DNA of 64,000 bases from Dysosmobacter acutus (lineage in GTDB: Bacteria; Bacillota; Clostridia; Oscillospirales; Oscillospiraceae). Below are positions 8,499 to 17,823 of the stretch, piece by piece (the first letter of the stretch is position 1; each line of letters opens with the position of its first letter). The translations under genes and the position numbers were made by a program. The notes under the pieces are model-generated. The model was not told the DNA's origin and ran no database searches. It worked only from the letters and a program-made list of their open reading frames with translations. The stretch is from NCBI RefSeq assembly GCF_018919205.1, contig NZ_JAHLQN010000001.1, forward strand, positions 1,984,001 to 2,048,000, given 5' to 3'.

Positions 8499-9398
8499 AT
8501 GTCATTTTCCTATGATGCAAAATTAGAGCTGTGCAGGATGGCGGTGCAAAAGCTCTGCTGCGCCCGGGCGGAGGCATACGGGATTTTGCTCTACTGCAAC
8601 ACCTTCAACACCACGGAGGTGCGGATCATCACGGAGAACAGCGAGTTTGCCCAGCGGCTTCCAAAGCTTTTCCACCGGGCCTTCGGCCTGCGCTTTGACC
8701 GTCTTCCGGAGACGGAGCAGGAGGGGAAGCTGATCTTCCAGATCACGGACCGGAAGAAGCTGAGCCACATCGTCAACCTGTTAGGCTACAGCCCGGAGCA
8801 GAATCTGGTGCTCCATGTGAATTTCGGCCTGCTGGAGGAGGAGTGCTGCCGGGCGGCCTTCCTCCGGGGCGTATTTTTGGCCGGCGGCAGTTCAACCGAT
8901 CCCCAAAAACGATATCACCTGGAGCTGGCCACCTCTCATCAGCAGGCGGGCCGGGAGCTGGAGTCGCTGCTGATGGACATGGGCTTTCATCCCAAAAGCG
9001 TTCAGAGAAACGGCTACCATGTGACCTATTTCAAACAGAGCGAGCACATTGAGGACTTTCTCACACTGGTCGGCGCTCCGGTGGCGGCTATGGCGGTGAT
9101 GTCGGCCAAGGTGGAGAAGGACCTGCGCAACAGCATCAACCGCCGGCTCAACTGCGACACCGCCAATTTGGACAAGGCGGTGGACGCGGCTCAGGAGCAG
9201 TTGGAGGCCATCCGGAAGCTTATGGGCGTGGGGTTGATGGAGCAGCTGCCGGACAAGCTTCAGATGACGGCCGCCGCGCGGCTGGAAAACCCGGAGCTGA
9301 CCCTCAGCGAGCTGGCGGAGACATTTGAACCGCCCATCACAAAATCCTGCCTGAACCACCGGCTGCGGAAAATTCAGCAGCTTGCAAAGGAGCTGTAG
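8499..9398 (+). CDS. whiA: DNA-binding protein WhiA
   Basis: A 299-aa protein with an N-terminal LAGLIDADG-like fold (RGVFLAGGSSTDPQKRYHLEL near residue 120) and a C-terminal helix-turn-helix (TLSELAETF...KSCLNHRLRKI). WhiA controls sporulation division in Streptomyces and influences cell division and chromosome segregation in Bacillus. ATG 8499 follows GGAGGCGGGG. An upstream in-frame start would lie inside yvcK. It closes the conserved rapZ-yvcK-whiA trio. Confidence 0.95.
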   Translation: MSFSYDAKLELCRMAVQKLCCARAEAYGILLYCNTFNTTEVRIITENSEFAQRLPKLFHRAFGLRFDRLPETEQEGKLIFQITDRKKLSHIVNLLGYSPEQNLVLHVNFGLLEEECCRAAFLRGVFLAGGSSTDPQKRYHLELATSHQQAGRELESLLMDMGFHPKSVQRNGYHVTYFKQSEHIEDFLTLVGAPVAAMAVMSAKVEKDLRNSINRRLNCDTANLDKAVDAAQEQLEAIRKLMGVGLMEQLPDKLQMTAAARLENPELTLSELAETFEPPITKSCLNHRLRKIQQLAKEL

Positions 9399-9438
9399 AC
9401 GGCGGGAAGCGTATAGACATATAGAAAGGAGCGGAACC

Positions 9439-9861
9439 ATGGCAGCGAATCGCGGAGAGCTTGCATTGTCATTTCACCACAGGGGATATAACTGCGCCCA
9501 GAGCGTGCTGGCTTCCTTTGGAGACAGAACCGGACTTTCGGAGCGGGAGGCCCTTGCCATTGCCGCAGGATTCGGAAAGGGAATCGGCAGCGGGGAGGAG
9601 CTGTGCGGCGCGTTTGGCGGCGCGGTGATGGTGCTTGGCCTGATGGAATATCATTCCGGTCGGGAGCCGGCGGAGGAAAAGAAGCGGATGTACCAGTTGA
9701 CCTGCGCTCTGGAGGAGCGGTTTCGCCAACGTTTCGGCATGCTGCGCTGCAATGAGCTGCTGGAGGCCAACAGAGGGCCGGAGCGGCCCTGCGGCGCGCT
9801 GATCACGGCCGCTGTGGACCTGACGGAAGAATTTATAAATACAATGGAGAAATCGGTATGA
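9439..9861 (+). CDS. C_GCAxxG_C_C-family protein
   Basis: A 140-aa protein with the widely spaced cysteine pattern of this putative redox family: YNCAQSVL near residue 18, LCGAFGGAV near 55, RCNELL near 103 and RPCGAL near 116. Family members often bind a metal or sit near redox enzymes, but no reaction is established. ATG 9439 follows AAAGGAGCGG. The gene overlaps the next membrane protein gene by 4 nt (ATGA), so the two products may act together. Confidence 0.85.
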   Translation: MAANRGELALSFHHRGYNCAQSVLASFGDRTGLSEREALAIAAGFGKGIGSGEELCGAFGGAVMVLGLMEYHSGREPAEEKKRMYQLTCALEERFRQRFGMLRCNELLEANRGPERPCGALITAAVDLTEEFINTMEKSV

Positions 9862-10307
9862 CACAATGTGAACTGGAGAGCAGTCTGACGGCGGAGGAGA
9901 TTGCCGACCGGCTGAAAAAGAACGCCGGCGCCTGGAGTGAAAAAAAGCTGTGGACCACCCGCAAGTCCTATTATTTCCGCACACGCAGGGACGGCCTGGT
10001 GGAGGTGGCCTATACGGGCAAGATCTTTGGCGCCGTCAGCGCCAGAGTGCGCCTGACAAAGCGGGAAGCAGGCGGGACGGATGTTTCGGTGCAGGCCGGG
10101 GTCGCGCCCACCACGCTGATCTGTTCGGTGATTTTGCTGATCATCGCGCTGTGGCTGGCGGTCATGGACGTGAGGCTTTACGGCGTCAGCGGACTTGCCC
10201 GGGACGTGCTCTACTTTCTGATCGCGCTGCTGGGCATTCGCGAGGCGCTGCGCAACCGCAAAGAGATTCCCGTGCTGATGGAGTTCATTCAAAAGAATCT
10301 GAGCTGA
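9858..10307 (+). CDS. Unrecognised small membrane protein
   Basis: A 149-aa protein I do not recognise. The first 90 or so residues are polar and basic, with a hydrophilic domain (WTTRKSYYFRTRRDGLVEV). Two hydrophobic segments follow at about 90-110 and 118-135, then a basic tail. It overlaps the preceding C_GCAxxG_C_C gene by 4 nt and lies 11 nt before dnaE, so it is carried on the same message. Codon use matches its neighbours. Confidence 0.75.
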   Translation: MTQCELESSLTAEEIADRLKKNAGAWSEKKLWTTRKSYYFRTRRDGLVEVAYTGKIFGAVSARVRLTKREAGGTDVSVQAGVAPTTLICSVILLIIALWLAVMDVRLYGVSGLARDVLYFLIALLGIREALRNRKEIPVLMEFIQKNLS

Positions 10308-10318
10308 GGAGGGAGAGC

Positions 10319-13300
10319 ATGGCCTTTACCCATCTGCATGTACATACGGAGTTCAGCCTTTTGGACGGAGCCTGCCGGATCCGGGACCTTCCCAAGCTGG
10401 TCAGGGAGCTGGGACAGGAGGCCTGCGCCATCACGGACCACGGCGTCATGTACGGCGCGGTGGACTTTTACCGCGCCTGCAAGGCGGAGGGCGTCAAGCC
10501 CATCATCGGCTGCGAGGTCTATGTGACGCCGGAGGGGCGCACCAGGCTTCAAAAGCAGCATGAATACGACGCGGAGAGCCGCCACCTGGTGCTGCTGTGC
10601 AAGGATGAGAACGGATACCGGAACCTGAGCTACATGGTCTCCATGGCCTTTGTGGATGGGTTCTACGTCCGGCCGCGGATTGATCTGGAGCTGCTGCGGG
10701 AGCACCACGAGGGCCTCATCGCCCTTTCGGCCTGCCTTGCCGGCGAGATTCCCCGACGGCTGAAGAACGGGGACTACGAAGGGGCAAAGCGCTATGCCCT
10801 TGAGATGTCGGAGCTCTTTGGGGAGGATAACTTCTACCTTGAGATGCAGGACCACGGCATCGCCGAGCAGAAGCTTGTCAACCAGGGGATTTTGCGCATT
10901 CACGAGGAGACGGGACTGCCCATTGTGGCAACCAACGACGCCCATTACCTGCGCAAGTCCGACGCCGCCAGCCACGATGTGCTGCTGTGCATTCAGACGG
11001 GCAAGACGGTGGATGAGGAAAACCGGATGCGCTATGAGCCCCAGAATTTCTATCTGCGCTCCGAGGCGGAGATGGCGGAGCTCTTCCCCCGGGAGGCCAT
11101 TGAGAATACGGAGAAAATTGTTCGGCGGTGCAACGTGGAGTTCACCTTTGGCAAGTATCACCTGCCGGAGTTTCAGCTGCCGGAAGGCTATGACTCCTTC
11201 TCCTATATGAAAAAGCTCTGCGATGAGGGATACCGCCGTCGCTACGGCGACGACGACACCCATCGTCCGCAGCTGGAGTATGAACAGAACATGATCGAGA
11301 AGATGGGCTTTACGGACTATTTTCTCATTGTCTCCGACTTTGTGCGCTTTGCAAGGGAAGCGGGGATCCCGGTGGGGCCGGGCCGGGGCAGCGCCGCCGG
11401 CTCCATGGTGTCCTACTGCCTCCATATCACGGACATCGATCCCATCCAATACGGATTATATTTTGAGCGCTTCCTCAACCCCGAGCGGGTCAGTATGCCG
11501 GATATCGACATGGACTTCGGGGATACCCGGCGGGGCGAGGTGGTGGACTATGTCCGACAGAAGTATGGGGACGACCACGTGGCGCAGATCGTCACCTTCG
11601 GCACCATGGCCGCCCGGGGCGCCATTCGGGATGTGGGCCGGGTGCTGAACATGCCCTACGCTGAGGTGGACGTGGTGGCCAAGCAGGTGCCCGCCACGCT
11701 GCACATCACCCTGGATGAGGCGCTGCGCCTCTCCAAGCCGCTGTCCGACCTCTATGAGGGCGATGAGAAAATCCACCGGCTCATCGACATTGCCCGTTCC
11801 ATCGAGGGCATGCCCCGCCACGCGTCCACCCATGCCGCCGGCGTAGTCATCACAAAAATGCCGGTCTATGAGTATGTGCCCCTGGCCAAGAACGACGACG
11901 CGGTGGTCTGCCAGTATGTCATGACCACACTGGAGGAGCTTGGCCTTTTGAAGATGGACTTTTTGGGTCTGCGGAACCTGACGGTCCTGGACGACGCGGT
12001 GAAAATGCTCCAGCTTCATCAGCCGGGCTTTCGGCTGGAGGACATACCGGAGGACGACGCGGAGACCTTTGAGATGCTCTCCCGGGGCCAAACCTCCGGT
12101 GTATTCCAGATGGAGTCCACCGGCATGACTGGCGTGTGTGTGGGACTCAAACCCCAGAACATCGAGGACATCACCGCCATCATCGCCCTCTACCGTCCGG
12201 GTCCCATGGAATCCATTCCCCGGTTCATCGCCTGCAAGCAGAACCCGCAGATGATCCGTTATCAGCATCCGTCTCTTGAGCCGATTCTTTCCATCACGTA
12301 CGGCTGCATCGTCTATCAGGAGCAGGTGATTGAGATATTCCGCCGCCTGGGCGGCTACTCTCTGGGCCAGGCGGATATGGTGCGCCGTGCCATCTCCAAG
12401 AAGAAGGCGGAGCAGATCAAGCGGGAAAAGGAGGCCTTCATCCACGGGGACGCGGAGCGTGGGATTTCAGGCTGCGTGAACAACGGCATACCGGAGTCGA
12501 CGGCAGAGGCCATCTATCAGGAGATATACGACTTTGCCAACTACGCCTTCAACAAGGCCCACGCCGTGGCCTATGCGGTGGTGGCGTATCAGACCGCCTA
12601 CTTCAAATGCCACTATACCAAGGAGTACATGGCGGCGCTGCTCACGTCGGTGCTGGACAACTCGGACAAGGTTTCCGAGTACATCGCCGAGTGCAGGGAC
12701 TGCGGCATCAAGCTGCTGCCGCCGGACATCAACCGCTCCTGCGACCGCTTTACCGTGGAGGAGAAGGGAATCCGCTTTGGGCTGGTGGCCATCAAAAACA
12801 TCGGTCGGGGCTTTATCCAGTCGGTGATGGAGGAGCGGGAAAGAGGAGCGTTTGCCTCCTTCCAGGATTTCTGTGAGCGGATGAGCGGAAGCGATATGAA
12901 TAAACGGGCGGTGGAAAACCTGATCCGCAGCGGCGCCTTTTCCTCCATGGGTGTCCGGCGCTCCCAGCTGATGGCGGTCTATGAGCGGGTTTTGGACGCC
13001 ATCGCCAGCAGCCGCCGCCAAAATATTGAGGGGCAGATGGACTTTTTTGCCAGCGCCTCCGAGCCCTCCGGGGCAGGGCACATCCAATTGCCGGATGTGC
13101 CGGAGTACACTGCGTCGGAGCTGATGAGCATGGAGAAGGACAGCACGGGCCTCTATCTCTCCGGACACCCCATGGACGACTACAGGGACCTTGCAAAAAA
13201 GTCCGGCGCCGTGCCCATTGCCTCCATTTTGGAGGATTTCGCCCAGGAGACAGGCCCCACCCGCTTTGCCGATGACCAGCGCATCACCATCGCCGGCGTG

Positions 13301-13786
13301 GTGACCTCCAGCAAAACCAAGACCACGAAAAACAATTCCCTGATGGCTTACGTGATGGTGGAGGACGATACGGCATCCATGGAGCTTTTGTGCTTTTCCC
13401 GGGTGCTGGAAACCTGCGGAAGCTATCTGAAGGAAAATCAGGTGGTGATCGTGAAGGGCAGGCTCTCCGTGCGGGATGAAAAATCGCCTCAGATCATGGC
13501 CGACTCCATTCAGCCCCTGCGGGAGGGACTTCCGGAGGAGCCGCCGGCGGGCAGGGGCGACGGGAAAGTCTTGGACGGCCAGGTGCTCTACCTCCGTTTC
13601 CCCGGCGCCCAGAGCCCGGAATTTGAGCATATGAAGATAGTCTTTCAGATGTTCCCCGGCACCACGCCGGTGAAGATGCGCATGGCGGACACGGGTAAAC
13701 TCTTTGGGACCAGCTGCCTGCTGCACCGGGCGCTTTTGGAGGAGCTGCGGGAGACCATCGGCAAAGAAAACATCGTCATCAAGTAG
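10319..13786 (+). CDS. dnaE: DNA polymerase III alpha subunit DnaE
   Basis: A 1155-aa replicative polymerase. The N-terminal PHP domain begins THLHVHTEFSLLDG. The palm contains the catalytic PDIDMDF motif with Asp395 and Asp397, and a further aspartate in KMDFLGLRNL. A helix-hairpin-helix region follows, and an OB-fold (ITIAGVVTSSKTK onwards, about 990-1060) is C-terminal. This is the DnaE rather than PolC type, as no exonuclease domain interrupts PHP. ATG 10319 follows GAGGAGGGAGAG. The frame stays open upstream but crosses two other genes. A strong terminator follows. Confidence 0.97.
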   Translation: MAFTHLHVHTEFSLLDGACRIRDLPKLVRELGQEACAITDHGVMYGAVDFYRACKAEGVKPIIGCEVYVTPEGRTRLQKQHEYDAESRHLVLLCKDENGYRNLSYMVSMAFVDGFYVRPRIDLELLREHHEGLIALSACLAGEIPRRLKNGDYEGAKRYALEMSELFGEDNFYLEMQDHGIAEQKLVNQGILRIHEETGLPIVATNDAHYLRKSDAASHDVLLCIQTGKTVDEENRMRYEPQNFYLRSEAEMAELFPREAIENTEKIVRRCNVEFTFGKYHLPEFQLPEGYDSFSYMKKLCDEGYRRRYGDDDTHRPQLEYEQNMIEKMGFTDYFLIVSDFVRFAREAGIPVGPGRGSAAGSMVSYCLHITDIDPIQYGLYFERFLNPERVSMPDIDMDFGDTRRGEVVDYVRQKYGDDHVAQIVTFGTMAARGAIRDVGRVLNMPYAEVDVVAKQVPATLHITLDEALRLSKPLSDLYEGDEKIHRLIDIARSIEGMPRHASTHAAGVVITKMPVYEYVPLAKNDDAVVCQYVMTTLEELGLLKMDFLGLRNLTVLDDAVKMLQLHQPGFRLEDIPEDDAETFEMLSRGQTSGVFQMESTGMTGVCVGLKPQNIEDITAIIALYRPGPMESIPRFIACKQNPQMIRYQHPSLEPILSITYGCIVYQEQVIEIFRRLGGYSLGQADMVRRAISKKKAEQIKREKEAFIHGDAERGISGCVNNGIPESTAEAIYQEIYDFANYAFNKAHAVAYAVVAYQTAYFKCHYTKEYMAALLTSVLDNSDKVSEYIAECRDCGIKLLPPDINRSCDRFTVEEKGIRFGLVAIKNIGRGFIQSVMEERERGAFASFQDFCERMSGSDMNKRAVENLIRSGAFSSMGVRRSQLMAVYERVLDAIASSRRQNIEGQMDFFASASEPSGAGHIQLPDVPEYTASELMSMEKDSTGLYLSGHPMDDYRDLAKKSGAVPIASILEDFAQETGPTRFADDQRITIAGVVTSSKTKTTKNNSLMAYVMVEDDTASMELLCFSRVLETCGSYLKENQVVIVKGRLSVRDEKSPQIMADSIQPLREGLPEEPPAGRGDGKVLDGQVLYLRFPGAQSPEFEHMKIVFQMFPGTTPVKMRMADTGKLFGTSCLLHRALLEELRETIGKENIVIK

Positions 13787-13797
13787 GAATAGAAAAG

Positions 13798-13823
13798 GGA
13801 CGCCGCGGGTATCCGCGGCGTCC
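13798..13823. terminator. Bidirectional terminator after dnaE
   Basis: A perfect 11-bp GC-rich stem, GGACGCCGCGG (13798-13808) with CCGCGGCGTCC (13813-13823), and loop GTAT. It lies between convergent dnaE and the DUF4364 gene, 9 nt from the latter's stop. Confidence 0.85.
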
Positions 13824-13831
13824 ACTGTTTA

Positions 13832-14368
13832 TTATGTTTTCTTTCCATCCCCAAGCAAGGTGCCCAGCAGGGCGGAGTAGAGACCCTCCGGATTGGTCCG
13901 GAAGCGGTTTTCAACCTCCTGCGCCATCTCTTCCTTGGGCACCATCAGGTCCAGCTCCATCACGCTGCCCACGTCGTCGCTGAGGGAGAGCGTCACGGTA
14001 TAGGTTCCGTTGGGCCTGCGGGTCGTGGAGGCCTTCACCTGGCTCTTGCGGCGGAGCTTTTGGTTGCAGATGGATACGTTTTTATCGGTGCGGATGCGGA
14101 CGGAATAGGGGAGGCTGGAGGCGCAGATTTCACTGTTGCGCCGGCCCTTATCCGTGATGGCGTAGAGGCCGTCCTTGGAAAGGGTCAGATGCCCGGTGCG
14201 CACCAGGTCTGCCAGACAGTCTGAAAAGTCAAAATAGTCGATCCCGCCGTCGCACAGCGTCAGGTCCAGGACCGTATCAAAGGGGATCGGTTCAATCACC
14301 CTGTCCGCTATATACAGGATCAAAAATTTGATCTCTAATTTGTCCCGAATAAAACCAAACCCTGCCAC
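13832..14368 (-). CDS. DUF4364 family protein
   Basis: A 178-aa soluble protein of a family common in Clostridia. The N-terminal half looks like a winged helix (LEIKFLILYIADRV, FDFSDCLADLVRTGHL, YAITDKGR). The C-terminal half is a beta-rich domain with no motif I can name. A transcriptional role is plausible but unproven. The GTG start is set by AGGAGG just upstream on the minus strand. It is transcribed alone, convergent to dnaE and divergent from the DUF3048 gene. Confidence 0.8.
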   Translation of the reverse strand: MAGFGFIRDKLEIKFLILYIADRVIEPIPFDTVLDLTLCDGGIDYFDFSDCLADLVRTGHLTLSKDGLYAITDKGRRNSEICASSLPYSVRIRTDKNVSICNQKLRRKSQVKASTTRRPNGTYTVTLSLSDDVGSVMELDLMVPKEEMAQEVENRFRTNPEGLYSALLGTLLGDGKKT

Positions 14369-14425
14369 GCTTTCAGCCTCCTGGAGACGAGAATGCCGCG
14401 CTTATTCACCGCAGCCTGTATTCTT

Positions 14426-14431
14426 ATTATA
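14426..14431 (-). promoter_or_regulatory. Possible -10 box for the DUF4364 gene
   Basis: TATAAT on the minus strand, about 58 nt before the GTG start. No good -35 lies 16-18 nt upstream, so support is weak. Confidence 0.35.
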
Positions 14432-14483
14432 GCGCACAGAGCGCAGGTTTGTATAGCAAAAATTTCCCTTTTGCCAAATTCCC

Positions 14484-14513
14484 TTGACGAACCCGTCAAA
14501 TCCTTGGTATGAT
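14484..14513 (+). promoter_or_regulatory. Sigma-A promoter for the DUF3048 lipoprotein gene
   Basis: TTGACG (14484-14489), an 18-nt spacer and TATGAT (14508-14513), 62 nt before the ATG. Confidence 0.7.
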
Positions 14514-14575
14514 AGGGAAAAGACAAAATATGACAATTTCCGCGTATACAGACTCAGTAGAAAGGCGGCTACCGT

Positions 14576-15655
14576 ATGAGCAGACGAATGCTTAGCCTGA
14601 TTTTGGCGGTTTTCATGATGACGACCCTTGCCTCCTGCAAAGCGGGAGAGGCATCCTCCTCCAGTCAAAGCAGGGCCTCCGCGTCCTCGCTGCAGCTGGC
14701 TCCGGTTCAGGAGCCGCCTCAGGAGCCTGCGGCCCGCAATCCGCTGACAGGGTTGGGGATTGATCCGGAAAAGGCGGATCAGCGTCCGGTGGCGGTGATG
14801 CTGAACAATCTCAAGGCATCCCTTCCGCAGTTAGGCGTCTCCAAGGCGGACATCATCTATGAGGTGCTTGCGGAGGGAGGTATTACCCGCATGCTTGCGG
14901 TTTTTCAGGACCTGGATGGAGTGGGTGACCTGGGAAGCATCCGCAGCACAAGGGCCTATTATCTGGAGATTGCCTTAGGACATGATGCGATTCTGGTGCA
15001 TGCCGGGGGCAGCCCGGAGGCCTATTCCTGCATCCCCAAATGGGGGGTGGACAATCTGGACGGGGTCAACGGCGGCAGTGAGCAGGAAATTTATTGGCGG
15101 GACCCGGAGCGGAGAAAGAACGCGGGATACGAGCACAGTCTGCTGACCTCCGGTGAGAAAATTCAGGAATACCTTGCCGGCGGGCGCTATGCGACAAAAC
15201 ATGAGGACGGATACCGGTATGAGATGACATTCGCCGAGGACGGAACCCCGGCGGGCGGCAGCGCGGCCGAACATGTCAGCGTGAAGTTTTCAAAGTCCAA
15301 GACAGGGACGTTTGACTATGACGCCGGTGAGGGCGCCTATCTGGTGGGCCAGTACAACGGCGCCTATGTGGACGGCGGCACGGGAGATCAGGTGGCGGTG
15401 ACCAATGTACTGGTCCTGCGGACGCGGATCAGCCTGATCTCCGGAGACAGCGCGGGACGCATCTCCGTGGATCTGAGTTCAGGCGGCGAGGGGATGTATT
15501 GCTGCGGCGGCAAGTCCGTGCCTATTCGCTGGAGCAAGTCCGGCAGGACGGAGCCCTTTGCTTACACCCTGGAGGACGGCACACCGCTGACCTTGGGACG
15601 GGGTACCACATATGTCTGCATTGTGGGGCTGGACAGCGCGGTAACCGCAGAGTGA
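14576..15655 (+). CDS. DUF3048 domain lipoprotein (YerB-like)
   Basis: A 359-aa exported protein. The signal ends in a lipobox (LASC, Cys at about residue 21), followed by a Ser/Pro-rich linker. The DUF3048 domain starts at NPLTGLGIDPEKADQRPVAVMLNN. It includes ADIIYEVLAEGGITRMLAVF and a strongly conserved RSTRAYYLEIA segment, and the C-terminal subdomain follows. YerB-type proteins are anchored outside the membrane; function is unknown. The gene has its own promoter and terminator and is monocistronic. Confidence 0.88.
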   Translation: MSRRMLSLILAVFMMTTLASCKAGEASSSSQSRASASSLQLAPVQEPPQEPAARNPLTGLGIDPEKADQRPVAVMLNNLKASLPQLGVSKADIIYEVLAEGGITRMLAVFQDLDGVGDLGSIRSTRAYYLEIALGHDAILVHAGGSPEAYSCIPKWGVDNLDGVNGGSEQEIYWRDPERRKNAGYEHSLLTSGEKIQEYLAGGRYATKHEDGYRYEMTFAEDGTPAGGSAAEHVSVKFSKSKTGTFDYDAGEGAYLVGQYNGAYVDGGTGDQVAVTNVLVLRTRISLISGDSAGRISVDLSSGGEGMYCCGGKSVPIRWSKSGRTEPFAYTLEDGTPLTLGRGTTYVCIVGLDSAVTAE

Positions 15656-15689
15656 GCAGCAGTCAAAGACACCTGCCATGAAAAAGAAG

Positions 15690-15731
15690 AAACAGGGGAC
15701 AGGCGCTTTTAAGCGACTGTCCCCTGTTTTT
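15690..15731. terminator. Bidirectional terminator
   Basis: AAACAGGGGACAG (15690-15702) pairs with CTGTCCCCTGTTT, with an inner CGCTT/AAGCG helix, followed by T5. It separates the DUF3048 gene from the end of the converging catabolic operon. Confidence 0.88.
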
Positions 15732-15737
15732 CACAGG

Positions 15738-17039
15738 TCACTGGATCAAGTACTCTTCTTCTCCATGCTCAACTATGGAAGAGGAGAACAGGGCCCGCGC
15801 CAGTCCCACAAGCTCCTCTGTGTCGCGGCTGCCGCAGGTCTCGTAAGGGGAGTGCATCGCAAGTTGCGCAATGCCCACGTCGGCGGTCTTCACCGCAAGA
15901 TGCTGGATGGAGATGTTTCCAAGCGTGGTCCCGCCTGGAATATCAGAATGATTTGTAAAGGTTTGAAGCTTTACGCCAGATCGCTCAGCAAGGATATTGA
16001 CGATCGCCGCAGAGGCCGCATCCGTGGTATACTTCTGATTTCCGCTGTATTTGACCACGACGCCCCCGCCCAGTACAGGGTGATTGACCGGGTCACATTT
16101 GTCCATATAGTTCGGGTGCATGCCGTGGGCATTGTCCGCCGAGAGCATAAAGCTTTGAGACAGCTTCTCCAGGTATTCGTTCTCCGTAAGACCAAGGCTT
16201 TCGACAGCCCTTCTGAGGGTATCCTCCAAAAATCCTGAGGCGGCGCCCTGCTTTGTGGAGGAGCCGATTTCCTCATTGTCGAATACAACATGAACCGGCA
16301 TGCTCTCGGCAGGGGAGGCTTCCAAAAAGCCGCACAGGGAGGAGAACGCGCATTGGAGGTCGTCAAGCCTTGGGCTGGACATGAACTCCTGTTCAGCGCC
16401 CCAGATGGCAGGAGCCTGCCTGTTGTAAACAAACAGATCGTGTCCTAAGATCGCCTCTGCCGGGAGGTTCGCCTCTTGCGCAACGACCTCCAGCAGGCTT
16501 TTGGCCGACGCGCTTCCGTAAAGAGGAAGCATATCCCGCTGCACCTTATACTCATAGCCGGAGTTGACTTCCCGGTTCATATGGATCGCAAGGCTTGGAA
16601 TTAAGAGCAAATCCCGGTCAACGTGCACCAGGCGCATCCGGACTCCCTCAGCCGTTTTTTCAAAAACCCGGCCCGCGACGGAAAGGGGACGGTCAAACCA
16701 TGGGGCCAGAAGAGCGCCGCCGTACAGCTCGACATTGAGCTTCCGGTACGTTCCATCCACCGTGATCTCCGGATTTTCCTTGATCTTCAGCGCAGGGGAA
16801 TCACTGTGGCTTGCCATCATCATGAAGCCGTGAAACCGCCCCTTCGGAACGCGGAACGCAATCAGCGCAGAGCCGTTTCTGGTGACAAAATACTTGCCGC
16901 CCTCCCGGACCGCCCAGGGTCTGCTTTCAAGGAGCTGCTCATATCCCGCCTCCAGAAGAAGCTGTTTCTGTCCTTCAATCACATGATATACGCTGGGATG
17001 ATGCTGTATAAAGTCCAAAAGTTCCTTGCTGTATGCCAT
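15738..17039 (-). CDS. M18 family aminopeptidase
   Basis: A 433-aa dizinc aminopeptidase. M18 landmarks are in order: ASHSDSP (His78, Asp80), SPRLDDL, FDNEEIGSS (catalytic and metal-binding Glu), SADNAHGMHPNY, and the late LAMHSPYE histidine. M18 enzymes remove N-terminal, often acidic, residues from peptides in the cytosol. ATG 17039 is chosen because AAGGAG precedes it, and it removes a low-complexity extension that would overlap the previous gene. As last gene of the permease/racemase operon it may process a small acylated or peptide-like substrate, which is inference. Confidence 0.9.
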   Translation of the reverse strand: MAYSKELLDFIQHHPSVYHVIEGQKQLLLEAGYEQLLESRPWAVREGGKYFVTRNGSALIAFRVPKGRFHGFMMMASHSDSPALKIKENPEITVDGTYRKLNVELYGGALLAPWFDRPLSVAGRVFEKTAEGVRMRLVHVDRDLLLIPSLAIHMNREVNSGYEYKVQRDMLPLYGSASAKSLLEVVAQEANLPAEAILGHDLFVYNRQAPAIWGAEQEFMSSPRLDDLQCAFSSLCGFLEASPAESMPVHVVFDNEEIGSSTKQGAASGFLEDTLRRAVESLGLTENEYLEKLSQSFMLSADNAHGMHPNYMDKCDPVNHPVLGGGVVVKYSGNQKYTTDAASAAIVNILAERSGVKLQTFTNHSDIPGGTTLGNISIQHLAVKTADVGIAQLAMHSPYETCGSRDTEELVGLARALFSSSIVEHGEEEYLIQ

Positions 17040-17058
17040 TGCACTTCTCTCCTTCCAA

Positions 17059-17823
17059 TCAGAACAGAGAGACTGGATCGCCCCCTGTTTTCTTTTCCTG
17101 GCACAGATGCACGATCTTTTGCAGGCGGGTGAGTTCATCGGCCTCACCGTGAATCTGGAGAAGGGTTCCTCCTTCTCCGCCATGTATTCCCCCACGGCCA
17201 ATGACGCACGCTTCCACATCTGCCAATAGTCTCACTGCTTCTAACTCTGTGATTATATCACCCACCACAGGAAAAAGTCCACAGGACATCCCCTCATACT
17301 GGTCGATATTTTTCCGCCTGGCCGATTTTATGGCCTCCGTCACGGAGCCGGGTGTAAGTTTTTCAAGCCCTGCGGGAATGATCACGCGGGCCCCCTCCGT
17401 ACACATCGCGGCCATGGCCCGGCCCCATCGAAAGCCGCCGGGACTCCCAGCCAACACGGCGGCGTTTCCCTGTGCGTCAATGAGATTTGCGCCTGCGATC
17501 ACAACGTCACCGGGCCCCAGACGGACAACGCATTCCTCCACCTCGGAATCAATGCCCCGCGCCGCTCCGTTTTCAACGAGAATCCCATACGCCTGCCTGG
17601 TAACGTGGCGGTTCGGCAAAGCGCCCTTCGGAGTGAGCCGGCCCGATATCTTCAGCGGATAGTCAAGCAGCAGCTCCGAGATACAGGACACAGTGGTTCC
17701 ACCCTTTAAAACAACCTTTCCGGACTGCAGCGCGGCTTTGACGCAGTCAAGCTCCAAAACCGCTTGTGCAATCAGCCATTTTCCGGTGTTGACCGTCAAA
17801 AAAATCTGCGAGCAGGCTTCCAC
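17059..17823 (-). CDS. Unrecognised 254-aa protein of the AroM/DUF1177 operon
   Basis: I do not recognise this family with confidence. The protein is soluble. It has a Gly/Thr loop (KGGTTVSC, near residue 42) and a central stretch (GDVVIAGANLIDAQGNAAVLAGSPGGFRWG) that recalls sugar-phosphate isomerase/CoA-transferase-like folds. A C-terminal glycine-rich loop (GRGGIHGGEGG) also stands out. Its GTG start directly follows the aroM stop with no gap, and the M18 gene follows after 19 nt. Translational coupling implies a job in the same pathway. An enzyme acting on an open-chain amide or acid is conceivable but unproven. Confidence 0.7.
   Translation of the reverse strand: MEACSQIFLTVNTGKWLIAQAVLELDCVKAALQSGKVVLKGGTTVSCISELLLDYPLKISGRLTPKGALPNRHVTRQAYGILVENGAARGIDSEVEECVVRLGPGDVVIAGANLIDAQGNAAVLAGSPGGFRWGRAMAAMCTEGARVIIPAGLEKLTPGSVTEAIKSARRKNIDQYEGMSCGLFPVVGDIITELEAVRLLADVEACVIGRGGIHGGEGGTLLQIHGEADELTRLQKIVHLCQEKKTGGDPVSLF

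Noticed and set aside
9950..10318. N-terminal extension of DnaE by 123 codons
   Set aside because: It would run through the preceding membrane-protein gene; the normal PHP start at 10319 has a strong ribosome site.
12467..13825. Minus-strand frame opposite dnaE (452 codons)
   Set aside because: Antisense shadow; no motif, and dnaE on the other strand is complete.
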